A DNA stretch of 32,928 bases from Natrinema gari JCM 14663 (GCF_000337175.1 NZ_AOIJ01000042.1:44189-77116); one strand, 5' to 3'; shown: positions 23,229 to 32,314, counted from the stretch's first letter. Made by a program: numbers and translations. Notes: generated by a model not told the origin, from the letters alone.

Positions 23229-26069
23229 TCAGTCCCAGAACGACTGCGTGCGGGCGTACTCCCGTTCCTTCGAGAGGATGTCGCGGTAGAACTCGGCTTC
23301 GTCCTCGCGGAGCTTATTGATGATCTGGGCGGCGTTGTGTGGACCGACCCCGCGGGCGGCCATGGCGATGACGGCCTGTTTGCCGTGGCTTTGGACGAGA
23401 CTCGCCGCCCGGAACGCGCGTTCGGTCATCTCCCGCTGCTCCGCGTCCTTCGCCTGGGACCTGACCGCCTGCACGACCTCGTCGGCCCACGGGTTCAGCG
23501 AGGCGATCCGCGTCGAGCCACACTCCGGACACTCGGGTTGATCGGCTACTCGCTTGACCGTCGTTTTCACCTTCCACTCCGTGCAGTGGGTACACAGCAG
23601 GATAACGCGGTCGTTCTGAAGTCGCTCTTTGACCGTCTGGATAACGCTCGCGTCGGCGTTTTCGGGCGCGAGCAGTTCCTTGCCGCCCGACGACCGACCG
23701 CCCAGTCCGACCGGCGTCCGGCCGCGGTGGGTCACCACCTCAAGCGCCCCCGATTGGACCCCCTCGAGCACCGCACTCGCCCGCTCGATATCGAGGTCCT
23801 CGTGGAACACCTCCCGGATCGCCTCCTCGTACATTGGCGTGTCCTCGAGCGCCGAGAGCAACCGGTCGTTCGAGAGCCGGCCCGAGCCCTGCGTTTGCCA
23901 GCGCTTTAGCGCGCCGAACTTCGCGGACACCTGCGCCAGCCGGAACGCGAGCGCGTCGGCGTTCTTGAGCCCGAGTTCGACGATCGTCTCGACGTGGTCC
24001 GGGTCGGTCTCCTCGAGCACCGCGAGCACCTCGCTGGTCGCGATCGCGTTCGGCACCTCGAGTTCGATCCGGTAGGGATCGGTCTCGAGACCCACCGAAG
24101 AACCGGCCCGCTGGCCCAGCAGCGCCGACAGCATCCGCCCGAGCGTCTCGTTGGCCGCGTGGCCGAAGGGCGCGTTGAGGACGATCATCCGCCCCTGTCG
24201 CTCGAGGACCAACCGCTCGGCCGTCGGCATCGGCGACTCGTCCTCGATCTGCCGTTCGAGTTGGGCGCAGGCCTCGGTCAGGGTGTACTCGTCGGCGGGA
24301 TAGCGGCCCGCGAGTTCCCGGCCGACCGCGGCGGCGTCGGCCCCGGCGGCCAACTGCGGCTCCGCGACGGCGCGGATCTCGCCGACCTCCCCCGCCACTG
24401 CGGCGGGAACGGGGATCTCCTGCCCGATCCAGGAGGGGACCTCGCCGGCGGGGTCTTCGATCGGGCTGACCTTGACCCGCGCCTCCGCGTCGTCGATCTC
24501 GGCGATCCGCCACATCTCGCCCCGCTGGATGAACACCGCGCCGGGCTGGGCGAAATTGACGACGAACCGCTCGTCCAAGGTTCCGATCTGGCCCCCCGAG
24601 GCGATGTCGTGGACCTCGTAGGTCTCCTCGTCGGGGATCATCGAGAGGTTCGCGTAGACGTACTGCCAGGTGCCGCCGGTGGTCTCGATGCGGTCCTCGC
24701 CCTCGTCGAACCACAGGATGCGGTTGCGATCGAGTTCCGATATGATCTCGCGGATCGTCGCCTCAGCCACGTTCCGGAACGGATACGACCGCGTGACGGT
24801 CTCGACGGCCTCGTCGACGTCGGTATCCCCGCGGCTCTGGACGATCGCCGGCAGCTGGTTGGCGACCACGTCCAGACTGCCCTCGTGGATCGCCGCCGGT
24901 TCGACCTCGCCGTCGCGGGCCCGGCGGGCGATCGACAGCGCCTCGAAGGTATCGTCCGGTCGCGTCGTGACGATCGTCCCGCTCGAGACCGCGTCCTGCC
25001 GATGGCCCGCCCGCCCGATCCGCTGGAGGAGGCGAGTGACCTGCCGCGGGCTCTTGTACTGGATCACGTGATCGACCTGTCCGACGTCGATCCCGAGCTC
25101 CATCGATGACGTACACAACAGTCCGTCGATCTCGCCGGCCTTGAACCGGTCCTCGACATCGATCCGGGCGTCCTTCGAGAGCGAGCCGTGATGAACCCCG
25201 ATCGGGAGGTCGAGTTCCTTGAACCGCGAGCCCAGCGCCTCGGCTGTCTGCCGCGTGTTGACGAAGATCAGCGTTGACTCGTGGTCGGCGACCAGATCGC
25301 GGATCAGTCGGACGTGGCTGGCCGTATCGGGTTCGGTCATCAGTTCGCCGGCCAGGCGCTCGTCTTCTTCGGTGATCTCGGGCTCCCGGACTGTCACGTC
25401 GACGTTGCTGCCCACGTCGATCTCGCGGATCTCGCAGGGGCGGCCGCCCGTGATGAACTGTCCGACCTCTCCCGGATCGCCGACGGTCGCCGAGAGGCCG
25501 ATCCGCTGGGTCGGACCGGCGAGGTCCCGAAGCCGCTCGAGAGCGATCGCCAACTGCGCACCGCGTTTCGACGCGGCGAGTTCGTGGACTTCGTCGATCA
25601 CGACGTGTGACACGTCCGCGAGCGCCTCCCGAAGCCGCTCGCCGGTGAGCATCGCCTGCACGGTCTCGGGCGTCGTGATCAACACGTCCGGCGGGTCCTC
25701 GGCTTGCTTGCTCCGCTGGTAGTCGGTGGTGTCGCCGTGGCGGACGTCGACTGCGAGATCCAGGTACTCACCCCACCACTCGAGGCGGTCGCGCATGTCG
25801 CGGTTCAGGGCCCGCAACGGGGTGATATAGAGCGCGCCGAACCCCTCCGGCGGACCGTCCCCGGCAACCAGGTGATCGAAGACGGGCAACATCGCCGTCT
25901 CGGTCTTGCCGCTCCCGGTGGGCGCGATCACGAGCGTGTGCTCGCCGGCCGACAGCGGCGGAATCGCAAGTCGCTGCGGTGCCGTCGGTCGGGAAAACCC
26001 GCGTTCGGAGAGTGCGCCACGAACCGTCGCTCCGAGGTGCGTAAACGCCGCGACGTCCCCGTCAGTCAT
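23229..26069 (-). CDS. lhr: Lhr family ATP-dependent helicase
   Basis: A 946-residue superfamily 2 helicase of the Lhr-core type, which unwinds DNA and RNA-DNA hybrids with 3'-5' polarity. Motif I is APTGSGKT (49-56), motif II DEVH (159-162), motif III SAT (193-195) and motif VI LLQRIGRAGHRQD (about residue 345). A winged helix and the Lhr beta-barrel follow (about residues 420-800). Near the C-terminus sits a zinc ribbon with C826, C829, C847 and C850 (CTHC and CPECG), then a helical tail. The gene is transcribed alone; a downstream neighbour lies on the other strand. Archaeal Lhr proteins take part in repair of stalled replication, and an RNA role is also discussed. The subfamily with the zinc ribbon is typical of Lhr2-like proteins, though I did not test this. 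Confidence 0.95.
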   Translation of the reverse strand: MTDGDVAAFTHLGATVRGALSERGFSRPTAPQRLAIPPLSAGEHTLVIAPTGSGKTETAMLPVFDHLVAGDGPPEGFGALYITPLRALNRDMRDRLEWWGEYLDLAVDVRHGDTTDYQRSKQAEDPPDVLITTPETVQAMLTGERLREALADVSHVVIDEVHELAASKRGAQLAIALERLRDLAGPTQRIGLSATVGDPGEVGQFITGGRPCEIREIDVGSNVDVTVREPEITEEDERLAGELMTEPDTASHVRLIRDLVADHESTLIFVNTRQTAEALGSRFKELDLPIGVHHGSLSKDARIDVEDRFKAGEIDGLLCTSSMELGIDVGQVDHVIQYKSPRQVTRLLQRIGRAGHRQDAVSSGTIVTTRPDDTFEALSIARRARDGEVEPAAIHEGSLDVVANQLPAIVQSRGDTDVDEAVETVTRSYPFRNVAEATIREIISELDRNRILWFDEGEDRIETTGGTWQYVYANLSMIPDEETYEVHDIASGGQIGTLDERFVVNFAQPGAVFIQRGEMWRIAEIDDAEARVKVSPIEDPAGEVPSWIGQEIPVPAAVAGEVGEIRAVAEPQLAAGADAAAVGRELAGRYPADEYTLTEACAQLERQIEDESPMPTAERLVLERQGRMIVLNAPFGHAANETLGRMLSALLGQRAGSSVGLETDPYRIELEVPNAIATSEVLAVLEETDPDHVETIVELGLKNADALAFRLAQVSAKFGALKRWQTQGSGRLSNDRLLSALEDTPMYEEAIREVFHEDLDIERASAVLEGVQSGALEVVTHRGRTPVGLGGRSSGGKELLAPENADASVIQTVKERLQNDRVILLCTHCTEWKVKTTVKRVADQPECPECGSTRIASLNPWADEVVQAVRSQAKDAEQREMTERAFRAASLVQSHGKQAVIAMAARGVGPHNAAQIINKLREDEAEFYRDILSKEREYARTQSFWD

Positions 26070-26175
26070 CGGAACGCGCTAGGTCCGACCGGCGGATAAG
26101 CGCCACGTTTCCGGCATCTCGAGGGTCTCGCTCGAGTCGGAGCCGGACGGTCGACGGCCGCTGTCGCCGGCGGCG

Positions 26176-26724
26176 TCACTCCTCGGACTCGACGTTGTCC
26201 TCCCCGTCGGCATCGCTATCGGCATCGGCGTCGACGAGGGCGTCGTCGACGAACTCGTCGACGGTCATTTCGCCCGGCTCCGCCGGGTCCGTCTGGACGT
26301 GCGACGAGGCTCGCTCGGTGAGCTCCTCGTCGGACCGGTCGTCGGTGGGTTCGAGATCGGGTTCGGTCTCCGATGTCCCGCTTTCGGGACCGTCGATCGT
26401 GATGCCCGTGAGATCGTCGGGAACGGGAGCCCCGGCCCGGTTCCGGATAGTGTCGATCGATCGCTCGTCAGGCACGGCGTCGGTGGCTCGGTCCCGGAGT
26501 GCAGCGGGGACGGGACCTTCCATCTCGTCCCGTACGTCGTCGACCGACTGGACGGGAACGCCCTCACGCGGCCCCAGGACTCGTAAGACCGCGTAGGTGA
26601 ACGCCAGCAGGCCGACCGCCGTGAGGAGATGGCCGCCGAGACGCTTCCAGGACGGGGCGGCGGCCGTCGATTCCGATTCGGAGACCGCGTTCGACCGCTC
26701 GCCGGCGGATGTGCGAAGTCGCAT
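26176..26724 (-). CDS. Single-pass membrane protein with acidic tail, unknown
   Basis: A 182-residue protein with one membrane segment near the N-terminus (HLLTAVGLLAFTYAVLRVLG, about residues 30-49), then a proline-containing region with repeated PVPAALRDRATD / APVPDDLTG-like stretches, and a long Asp/Glu/Ser tail ending DADSDADGEDNVESEE. The start at 26724 (MRLRTSAGERSN) is preferred to one at 26751. The tail is low complexity, typical of haloarchaeal proteins, so little can be concluded about function. It sits 106 bases upstream of lhr and about 90 bases downstream of the permease genes, all on the same strand. Confidence 0.7.
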   Translation of the reverse strand: MRLRTSAGERSNAVSESESTAAAPSWKRLGGHLLTAVGLLAFTYAVLRVLGPREGVPVQSVDDVRDEMEGPVPAALRDRATDAVPDERSIDTIRNRAGAPVPDDLTGITIDGPESGTSETEPDLEPTDDRSDEELTERASSHVQTDPAEPGEMTVDEFVDDALVDADADSDADGEDNVESEE

Positions 26725-26810
26725 CGCGATACGTACGGGTCCGGCGGGCAAGTGGGTTCCGGGTGTGAAAGCCGGCCCCGGTCACGGCTCTCGGGACGAC
26801 CGGCTCGCGG

Positions 26811-28040
26811 TCAGGCCTCGAGATGCTCGATCCGGGCGTAGCGGCCCGCTCGCCAGCCGGCGATGATCGCGACGAGCGTGCCGACGACGAGCGCCAGCGC
26901 GAAGCCGCCGAGGTAGACCTCGAGCGGCGTCTGCAGGAGGCTCTCGAAACCGAGGACCGCCGCCGAGAACCGGTTCAGCCCGAGGACGGCAAGCGGCGTC
27001 GCCGCGAGGCTGACGATACCCCCGACCAGGCCGATGACGAGCCCCTGTGCGCCGATCGTGCCGGCGAGAACGCGTCGGGACAGGCCGATCGCCCGGAGCG
27101 CCGCGAGTTGCTCGCGTTGCTGGTGGGCCACGAGCGCGAACAGGTTCGCCGTCAGGACGACGCCGCCGACGACGGCGAGCCCGACCAGCGTCGCGCCGCT
27201 CGCGAGGACGATCGTCCGCTCCTCGATCATCGACGCGACCTGTTCGTCGCTGGTTCGCACGTCGTACTCGGGGTACGCCTCGGCGAGCTCGCTCGCGACG
27301 GCGTCCCGGTCGGCATCGGCCGCCACGTCCACGGTGATGAACGTCGCTCGGTCGGTCCCCGAGGTGCCGGCGACCGCCTGTAAGTCGCCCAGCGGCATCG
27401 TCACCGTCGGCGAGCTCAGATACCGGGAATAGTAGTCCGCGGTCCCGACGACAGTGAACTCGTGGGCCGCGGCCGTCTGCCTGCTCGTCCCGACGGAGAT
27501 CGTCTCCCCGACGGAGACGTTCATCGCGTCGGCGATGCGCGGGTCGATCACGATCTCGTTGGTCGTCGGCTCGTCGGGCGGGGGACTGGCGGCGGCCTCC
27601 TCGTCGACCGCAAACCCGCTTCCCGCCCGGAAATCGAACCCCTCGTGGGTTTTCTGGACCCCGACCGCGGGCCTGCGCTCCAGGTCCGAGGCGTTCGGTC
27701 CGACGTAGACGTCGTACATCGCGATCGGAGATGCGGTCCGAACGTCGTCCCGGGCGGTCATTTCGGCGGCCATCCCGTGGGCTCCCACGAGCGGGTTCTC
27801 GGTCCCGCTCGCGGCCGGATCGACCGGATCGCTCGAGACCCAGATGTCCCGGTTGGCCCGGTCCAGTCCCTCCTCGCCCTTTTCGACGACGCCGACGCCG
27901 AGGCTCGCCAGGACCGTCACCGAGAGCACGGCCACCGTAACGGCGAGAACGGTCAGCGCCGTTCGACCGGGCGACCGCCGAAGCTGTGCGATCGCGAGCC
28001 CGACGACGGCGCCCGTTCTGACGATCGCGCGTCGCAGCAT
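26811..28040 (-). CDS. ABC transporter permease, FtsX/MacB type (second subunit)
   Basis: A 409-residue permease with one N-terminal membrane segment (TALTVLAVTVAVLSVTVLASL, about residues 28-48), an extracellular domain of about 220 residues (around 50-270, with the EFTVVGTADYYSRYLSSPTVTMPL core of the MacB periplasmic domain), and three further segments (about residues 277-300, 325-350 and 370-390). The FtsX domain loop LVAHQQREQLAALRAIGLSRRVL is diagnostic. It starts one base inside the stop codon of the preceding permease (TAATG overlap), so the two form one coupled unit with the ATPase. Such systems in archaea probably export lipids or lipoprotein cargo or drive surface-linked signalling; the substrate is unknown. 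Confidence 0.9.
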   Translation of the reverse strand: MLRRAIVRTGAVVGLAIAQLRRSPGRTALTVLAVTVAVLSVTVLASLGVGVVEKGEEGLDRANRDIWVSSDPVDPAASGTENPLVGAHGMAAEMTARDDVRTASPIAMYDVYVGPNASDLERRPAVGVQKTHEGFDFRAGSGFAVDEEAAASPPPDEPTTNEIVIDPRIADAMNVSVGETISVGTSRQTAAAHEFTVVGTADYYSRYLSSPTVTMPLGDLQAVAGTSGTDRATFITVDVAADADRDAVASELAEAYPEYDVRTSDEQVASMIEERTIVLASGATLVGLAVVGGVVLTANLFALVAHQQREQLAALRAIGLSRRVLAGTIGAQGLVIGLVGGIVSLAATPLAVLGLNRFSAAVLGFESLLQTPLEVYLGGFALALVVGTLVAIIAGWRAGRYARIEHLEA

Positions 28041-29323
28041 TATCGGGCCACCTCCTCGAGAACGGACGTCCGAGCGGCCACGGCCAGCGGGTAGGGAACG
28101 GCAACGAGCCCCGCGACGAGCGCGACGCCGATCGCGTACGGGACGAACACCGGATGGAAGTGAGCGACCGTCCCCGGCGCGACGGTCGCACCGGCGACGG
28201 CGTTAACGGCGACGATGCCCGCCATCCCGAGGCCGAGCCCGATGATCGAACCCACCACCGTCGTGATCCCCGTCGACACCGCGACGACGGCGAGCCGGCT
28301 GCGGGTCGGGAAGCCGACCGACTCGAGGACCGCGAGGGTGCGACGGTCCTCGTCGACGGTCATTCCCATGGTCGTCGCGACGAACGACGCACAGACGGTC
28401 ACGCCGACCAGCAGCGCGATCACGCTCGTCGCGAACGCCAGCCCGTCCTCGAACAGCGTCGACGGATCGATGTCGCCGGCCACCGCGACCGCCCCGGCGG
28501 GGTAGGCATCGGTTGCGGCCGACCGCGCCGCGTCGGCCTCGCCCCAGAGCAGCAGCCGATCGGCGAGCTCACCGGTCTCAGCGCCCGACAACGACTGGAG
28601 TTCGCTCAGGTGGATCAGCGCGATCGGCGCACCGCCACCGCTCGTCCCCTCATCCGCGACGGCCGTCACCGTCACCGATGGGGTTGTCCCACCGGCTCGC
28701 TCCGCCCCGGCCATCGAGACGGATAACTCGTCGCCCGCGGTGGCGTCGAGTCGCTCCGCGGCGGTCGGTGACAGGACGAGCTCCCGAGTCCGCGGTCCGT
28801 CGTAGCTCCCGTTCGCGTAGTGCGGATCACCGGGTTCGAGGGCCGTCGTCGGCAGCCCCGCGACGGTTCGGGACTCCCCGTCCGGGACGAGACCGATCAG
28901 TCGAACGGTTCGTGGGTTGCCGTCCGTCGACTCGAGTCGTGCCGTCTCGACTACCACCGGCGAGGCGTGCTCGACGCCGTCTCGCGAGCGGATCGCCGCG
29001 GCTCGCTCGTTGGTCGAACCGAGTCGCGGCCCCTCGACGCCGTCGACGGACGACAGCGTCCCGCTCTCCTCGGGCGTGATCCGGACGTCCGCGTCGTCCG
29101 CGGTCGCCATGCCGCCGTCGGCGAGCGCTAGCGCGATGCCCGTCACGACGACCAGGAGCGCGATCGTCAGCGCGACGGCGGCGACCGTCGACGCGATCCG
29201 GCCCTTCGTCGTTCGTGTCGCGCGTCGCCACCACCTCGAGAGCGTCAGCCCGACGACCCCTCGCCAGCGCGTCCGACGCCGCGGCTCTGCGTCCACGGGC
29301 GGGTCCGCGGCCTCATTGGACAT
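28040..29323 (-). CDS. ABC transporter permease, FtsX/MacB type (first subunit)
   Basis: A 427-residue permease, built like its partner: membrane segment one (VALTIALLVVVTGIALAL, about residues 48-66), a large external domain with TVRLIGLVPDGESRTVAGLPTT and LVLSPTAAERLDATAGDELSV, then three membrane segments in the C-terminal third with the FtsX loop DEDRRTLAVLESVGFPTRSRL. It overlaps the ATPase gene by 11 bases upstream and the other permease by one base downstream. Two related permeases plus one ATPase suggest a heterodimeric LolCDE-like arrangement; in archaea no Lol system exists, so the cargo is open. Start chosen at 29323 (MSNEAADPP); a longer start at 29341 is possible. Confidence 0.9.
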   Translation of the reverse strand: MSNEAADPPVDAEPRRRTRWRGVVGLTLSRWWRRATRTTKGRIASTVAAVALTIALLVVVTGIALALADGGMATADDADVRITPEESGTLSSVDGVEGPRLGSTNERAAAIRSRDGVEHASPVVVETARLESTDGNPRTVRLIGLVPDGESRTVAGLPTTALEPGDPHYANGSYDGPRTRELVLSPTAAERLDATAGDELSVSMAGAERAGGTTPSVTVTAVADEGTSGGGAPIALIHLSELQSLSGAETGELADRLLLWGEADAARSAATDAYPAGAVAVAGDIDPSTLFEDGLAFATSVIALLVGVTVCASFVATTMGMTVDEDRRTLAVLESVGFPTRSRLAVVAVSTGITTVVGSIIGLGLGMAGIVAVNAVAGATVAPGTVAHFHPVFVPYAIGVALVAGLVAVPYPLAVAARTSVLEEVAR

Positions 29324-30074
29324 CGTCCACCCGTCCGTCACACAGGGTGACGACCCGATCCGCGACCGCGAGCGTGGCCTCGTCGTGTGAGGCGACCAGC
29401 ACCGCCCGCTCGCGTCCGACGTCGGTCAGCAACTCGAGGACTTCCCGACCCGTCGCCGTATCGAGTTCGCCCGTCGGCTCGTCGGCAACGATCACGTCCG
29501 GGTCCGTCGACAGCGCCCGCGCGATCGCGACGCGCTGGCGCTCGCCGCCGCTGAGTTCGCTCGGGAGATGGGTCGTTCGGTCGCCGAGCCCGACCGCCTC
29601 GAGCAACGTCGTCGCGCGGTCCCGGCGGGCGGCCCGCGGCACGCCCGCCTGGACGAGCGGCAACGCGACGTTCGCGCGAGCGGAGAGCGACGGGAGGAGG
29701 TGGAATCGCTGAAACACGATGCCGACATGGCGTCGCCGCAGCCGCGTTCGCTCCGCGTCGGACAGCGCCGCGATGTCGGTTCCCCGGAGTTCGACGCGCC
29801 CCGCCGTCGGGACTAACAGCCCCGCGACCGCGTGTAACACCGTCGACTTCCCGCTCCCGCTCGGCCCCTCGAGTCCGACGATCGACCCGGTCGGGACGTC
29901 GAGGGAGACACCACGGAGCGCGGTCACCGTCCGCTCATCGCCCGAGCGGAACCGTCCGCCAGTCGACCCGTACTCGTGGGTAACGCCCTCGAGGCGAACG
30001 GCCGTCACCGATTCGCGTTCGTCCGCCCGATCCCTCGCCGACGATCGCGAACCGCGTACTGATTGCTTGGACAT
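29313..30074 (-). CDS. ABC transporter ATP-binding protein, LolD/MacB type
   Basis: A 253-residue ATPase. Walker A is GPSGSGKS (70-77), the Q-loop lies in VGIVFQRFHLLPSL, the signature is LSGGE (174-178), Walker B is VIVADEP (194-200) and the switch histidine is in LVASHDEAT. The spacing and the RFHLLPSLSARANVALPL stretch fit the LolD/MacB/FtsE group that pairs with FtsX-type permeases. A basic leader of about 20 residues precedes the domain. The start at 30074 is used; one at 30089 adds five residues. It is the first gene of the three-gene exporter operon, with the promoter presumably in the gene-free 340 bases upstream. Confidence 0.94.
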   Translation of the reverse strand: MSKQSVRGSRSSARDRADERESVTAVRLEGVTHEYGSTGGRFRSGDERTVTALRGVSLDVPTGSIVGLEGPSGSGKSTVLHAVAGLLVPTAGRVELRGTDIAALSDAERTRLRRRHVGIVFQRFHLLPSLSARANVALPLVQAGVPRAARRDRATTLLEAVGLGDRTTHLPSELSGGERQRVAIARALSTDPDVIVADEPTGELDTATGREVLELLTDVGRERAVLVASHDEATLAVADRVVTLCDGRVDDVQ

Positions 30075-30415
30075 TCGCAACGATCTCACTCCCAGCGGAC
30101 GAGCCGGCGGCTCATTGTTTCGACCCGGTTACCCCTGTCAGACGGGCGCTACAGACCGTTGCGTGGCGACAACGGTCTCGAGACCACGCGTACAGGGGGC
30201 TGTCCGGTCCGTTGGGTGCCGACGCGGGACCGGATGCCGTCGACCGACGACACCGGCCGGTAGGGATGGGCTGTCCGACCAGCCCCCTCGAAACGGAGCC
30301 GTACAGATCAGTGACGGTGACTGTGTTCGGCCGGCGTCGCGGCTGGCCCCAACCCAGCGACGGAGCAGCGGCACGCGGTCGGGCATCGCTGCGCCGCGAT
30401 CTCCGTTCAAGACTG
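30075..30415. promoter_or_regulatory. Gene-free spacer with a 26-base inverted repeat
   Basis: About 340 bases without a gene upstream of the ABC exporter. The clearest element is AGACCGTTG-N8-CAACGGTCT (30153-30178), a nine-base perfect inverted repeat, directly followed by a CTCGAG palindrome. It lies about 80 bases before the ATPase start, so it could be an operator or a leader hairpin of that operon. Nothing else is distinct between 30190 and 30415. Confidence 0.4.
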
Positions 30416-30712
30416 TCATTTCATCGTCACATAGGAGAGGAACGCGATGGCGGATAGCTGGAGAGTCCGAAGTACCAGGAGCATCCGTTGGGCGAACGGG
30501 TCGCCAGTGTAGAGCATGTTCGTGCTGAAGAAGAAGTACAGAGCGAGTACGTTTTCGGCCAAGAGAACGACGCTGAATGCCAGCAATCCGAGGACCAGCG
30601 ACGACCCGAACGTCCGGTAGTTGCGTATCCAGACGGCGGTGAGACCGAGTAACAACAGGATGCTCAGGCTGGACAGGACGCTTGCGATCGCGAGCGTGGG
30701 TTCCATCACCAT
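30416..30712 (-). CDS. Small three-helix membrane protein (DUF7521-like)
   Basis: A 98-residue protein with three hydrophobic segments: PTLAIASVLSSLSILLLLGL (about 5-24), SLVLGLLAFSVVLLAENVLA (about 38-57) and LRTLQLSAIAFLSYVTM near the end, with an aromatic YFFFSTNML loop between. Size and layout resemble the haloarchaeal DUF7521 group, which is usually found next to a small winged-helix regulator, as here: the upstream regulator ends three bases before this start. A membrane partner or target of that regulator is a reasonable inference. An ATG at 30706 would shorten it by two residues. Confidence 0.8.
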   Translation of the reverse strand: MVMEPTLAIASVLSSLSILLLLGLTAVWIRNYRTFGSSLVLGLLAFSVVLLAENVLALYFFFSTNMLYTGDPFAQRMLLVLRTLQLSAIAFLSYVTMK

Positions 30713-30715
30713 CGG

Positions 30716-30994
30716 TTAGTTCTCCATTTGATCGAGTATCCGTTCGAATTCCGCTTCGTGACGCTCGAACCGGTCAGTAAGGAAGTAGAGCTTGCCGTAC
30801 TCGTCACCACCGGTTTCCGCGATATCGTGCTCGACGAGCTTCTCGAGGTGATATCGGATCGTATTGTATTCAAGGTCGAGCGTCTCGCTGAGCTGATTTG
30901 CGTTCTGGGGGCGCTCGGAGAGGGCGCGGATGATCCGCACCCGGTTTTCGCCGCCGCGCGTGCCGACCAGCAGGTACCAGAGCGCCTTCTCCAT
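30716..30994 (-). CDS. ArsR-like winged-helix regulator
   Basis: A 92-residue DNA-binding protein with an ArsR/MarR-like winged helix. TRGGENRVRIIRALSERP opens the fold, NANQLSETLDLEYNTIRYHLEKLVEHDIAE is the helix-turn-helix region, and GDEYGKLYFLTDRFERHEAEF forms the wing. There is no cysteine for metal or thiol sensing. A TATATA box (minus strand, 31027-31034) lies about 35 bases upstream of the start. It is coupled to the membrane protein gene downstream (three-base gap). The pair probably reports a membrane signal or controls itself; evidence for that is only the arrangement. Confidence 0.88.
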   Translation of the reverse strand: MEKALWYLLVGTRGGENRVRIIRALSERPQNANQLSETLDLEYNTIRYHLEKLVEHDIAETGGDEYGKLYFLTDRFERHEAEFERILDQMEN

Positions 30995-31192
30995 CTGACG
31001 GTGCTCGGGTTTTCATCGAACGACGCTATATATCTGGTCACCCGCCGAGAGTCCGGGCACTGGCCTCCCCACCGGGGTTTGGTGAGTGCTGCTCGTGGGA
31101 CGTGCCGTCAAAGGGGAGCGTCCAGCATCCAGTGTACACCGCCACGAGACCACCGCCCGTGGCGAGGATCACTGTGTGACGCCGGACAGCCA

Positions 31193-32188
31193 CTACGGCG
31201 TCCCAACGGAGACGACCGGACAGTTGACCGTCGCCACGTCCGACTCGAGTAGTGTCGCCGCCGTGGCCGACTCGAGGTCGGAGACGCTGGCGAAGTCGGC
31301 GTTGTCGTAGACGGTGATCGACCACAGGGGCGAGTAGCCGTCGTCATCGGGTACCGTGGCAACCACGTTGTGGGTCCGATCGCTTCCGGCTTCGGTCACG
31401 AAGCCGGACGGTGGTCCGCCCCCATCTTCGCCCGGGTTCTCGTTGAACGTGACGTAGATGGGAGAGACGGGCACGGAACCGTCGGTCACCGTGAGCGGTG
31501 CCTCCTCGAACAGGAAGTAGCTCACGATCTGGCCTTCGTACCAGCCTTCCACGAGGCCCGTATCGCCCTCGCCGTGGCGCAGCGAGGCGGTCGAGCCGTC
31601 GGGGACGACCGGGCAGTTCTTCAGGACATCGGTCGCCGTGATATCGTACCCGCCGTCCTGCAAGTCCTGAACGCTGGTTGCCGTATTCGCCTCGTAGTCC
31701 GCCGGGACCGTCACCTCGTGGACGTGCCAGAAGTCATTGTACCCCTCGTCACCGGGGATCACGTCGATGATGTTTCGTTGATCCTCGAGCGGCGTCTCTT
31801 CGCCCTCACGGAAGAGCGCGTAGATCGGTGCCGGGGTGGTCGGTTGAACGTCGAAATTGTAGTAGGTAACCATCTCGCCGTCGGGGCCGAATCCCTCCGT
31901 CACGAACGGCTTCTGATCGAAGTCGATCGGCTCGTTCGGTTCGGGGAGCTCGTTCGCGTCGGAACGGACCATCAACGTCCCGGCCGCGTCGCTGAAGCGG
32001 TCGATTCTGGTCCGCGGGGCGTCCCCGGGGTCGGTCACATCCCCCGTCCCGTCAGTCTCGGATCGATTCATCCCGTCGCTCGTCCCGTCAGTGCCGGTCG
32101 ATCCGTTACCCATACATCCCGCCATCAACGCCAGGCCGAGCGTTCCGGTCTTTGCGAGGAGTTGCCGCCGCGTTTCGTGTCTGGACAT
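31193..32188 (-). CDS. Tat lipoprotein with a duplicated domain, unknown function
   Basis: A 331-residue exported protein. SRHETRRQLLAKTGTLGLALMAGC carries a twin-arginine and a lipobox (MAGC, C25), then a Thr/Ser/Gly/Asp linker to about residue 55. The rest contains two homologous units: the first has YYNFDVQPTTPAPIYALF, IIDVIPGDEGYNDFWHVHEVTV and ends in NCPVV; the second has YFLFEEAPLTV...PIYVTF, VVATVPDDDGYSPLWSITVYD and again ends in NCPVV. Each unit thus has one conserved Cys, which may pair or bind a ligand. It resembles haloarchaeal proteins of the DUF7482 group, though I am not sure of the number. The start at 32188 is chosen for the signal; an ATG at 32224 is less likely. Confidence 0.85.
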   Translation of the reverse strand: MSRHETRRQLLAKTGTLGLALMAGCMGNGSTGTDGTSDGMNRSETDGTGDVTDPGDAPRTRIDRFSDAAGTLMVRSDANELPEPNEPIDFDQKPFVTEGFGPDGEMVTYYNFDVQPTTPAPIYALFREGEETPLEDQRNIIDVIPGDEGYNDFWHVHEVTVPADYEANTATSVQDLQDGGYDITATDVLKNCPVVPDGSTASLRHGEGDTGLVEGWYEGQIVSYFLFEEAPLTVTDGSVPVSPIYVTFNENPGEDGGGPPSGFVTEAGSDRTHNVVATVPDDDGYSPLWSITVYDNADFASVSDLESATAATLLESDVATVNCPVVSVGTP

Positions 32189-32314
32189 CACGTCCTCCGA
32201 GTGGCCACCGATAGCAATGTACATTTTTCAAAGTCAGACGGAGATCAGCGTCGAGTTCGTGGGAAGTATCACTAGACTCCCTCTCACATAGCGCCGGACG
32301 GCCGGCATCAGCAG

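Noticed and set aside
26782..28191. 469-codon minus-strand frame over the second permease
   Set aside because: Out-of-frame arginine-rich reading of the permease region, while the permease frame has clear membrane segments and the FtsX loop.
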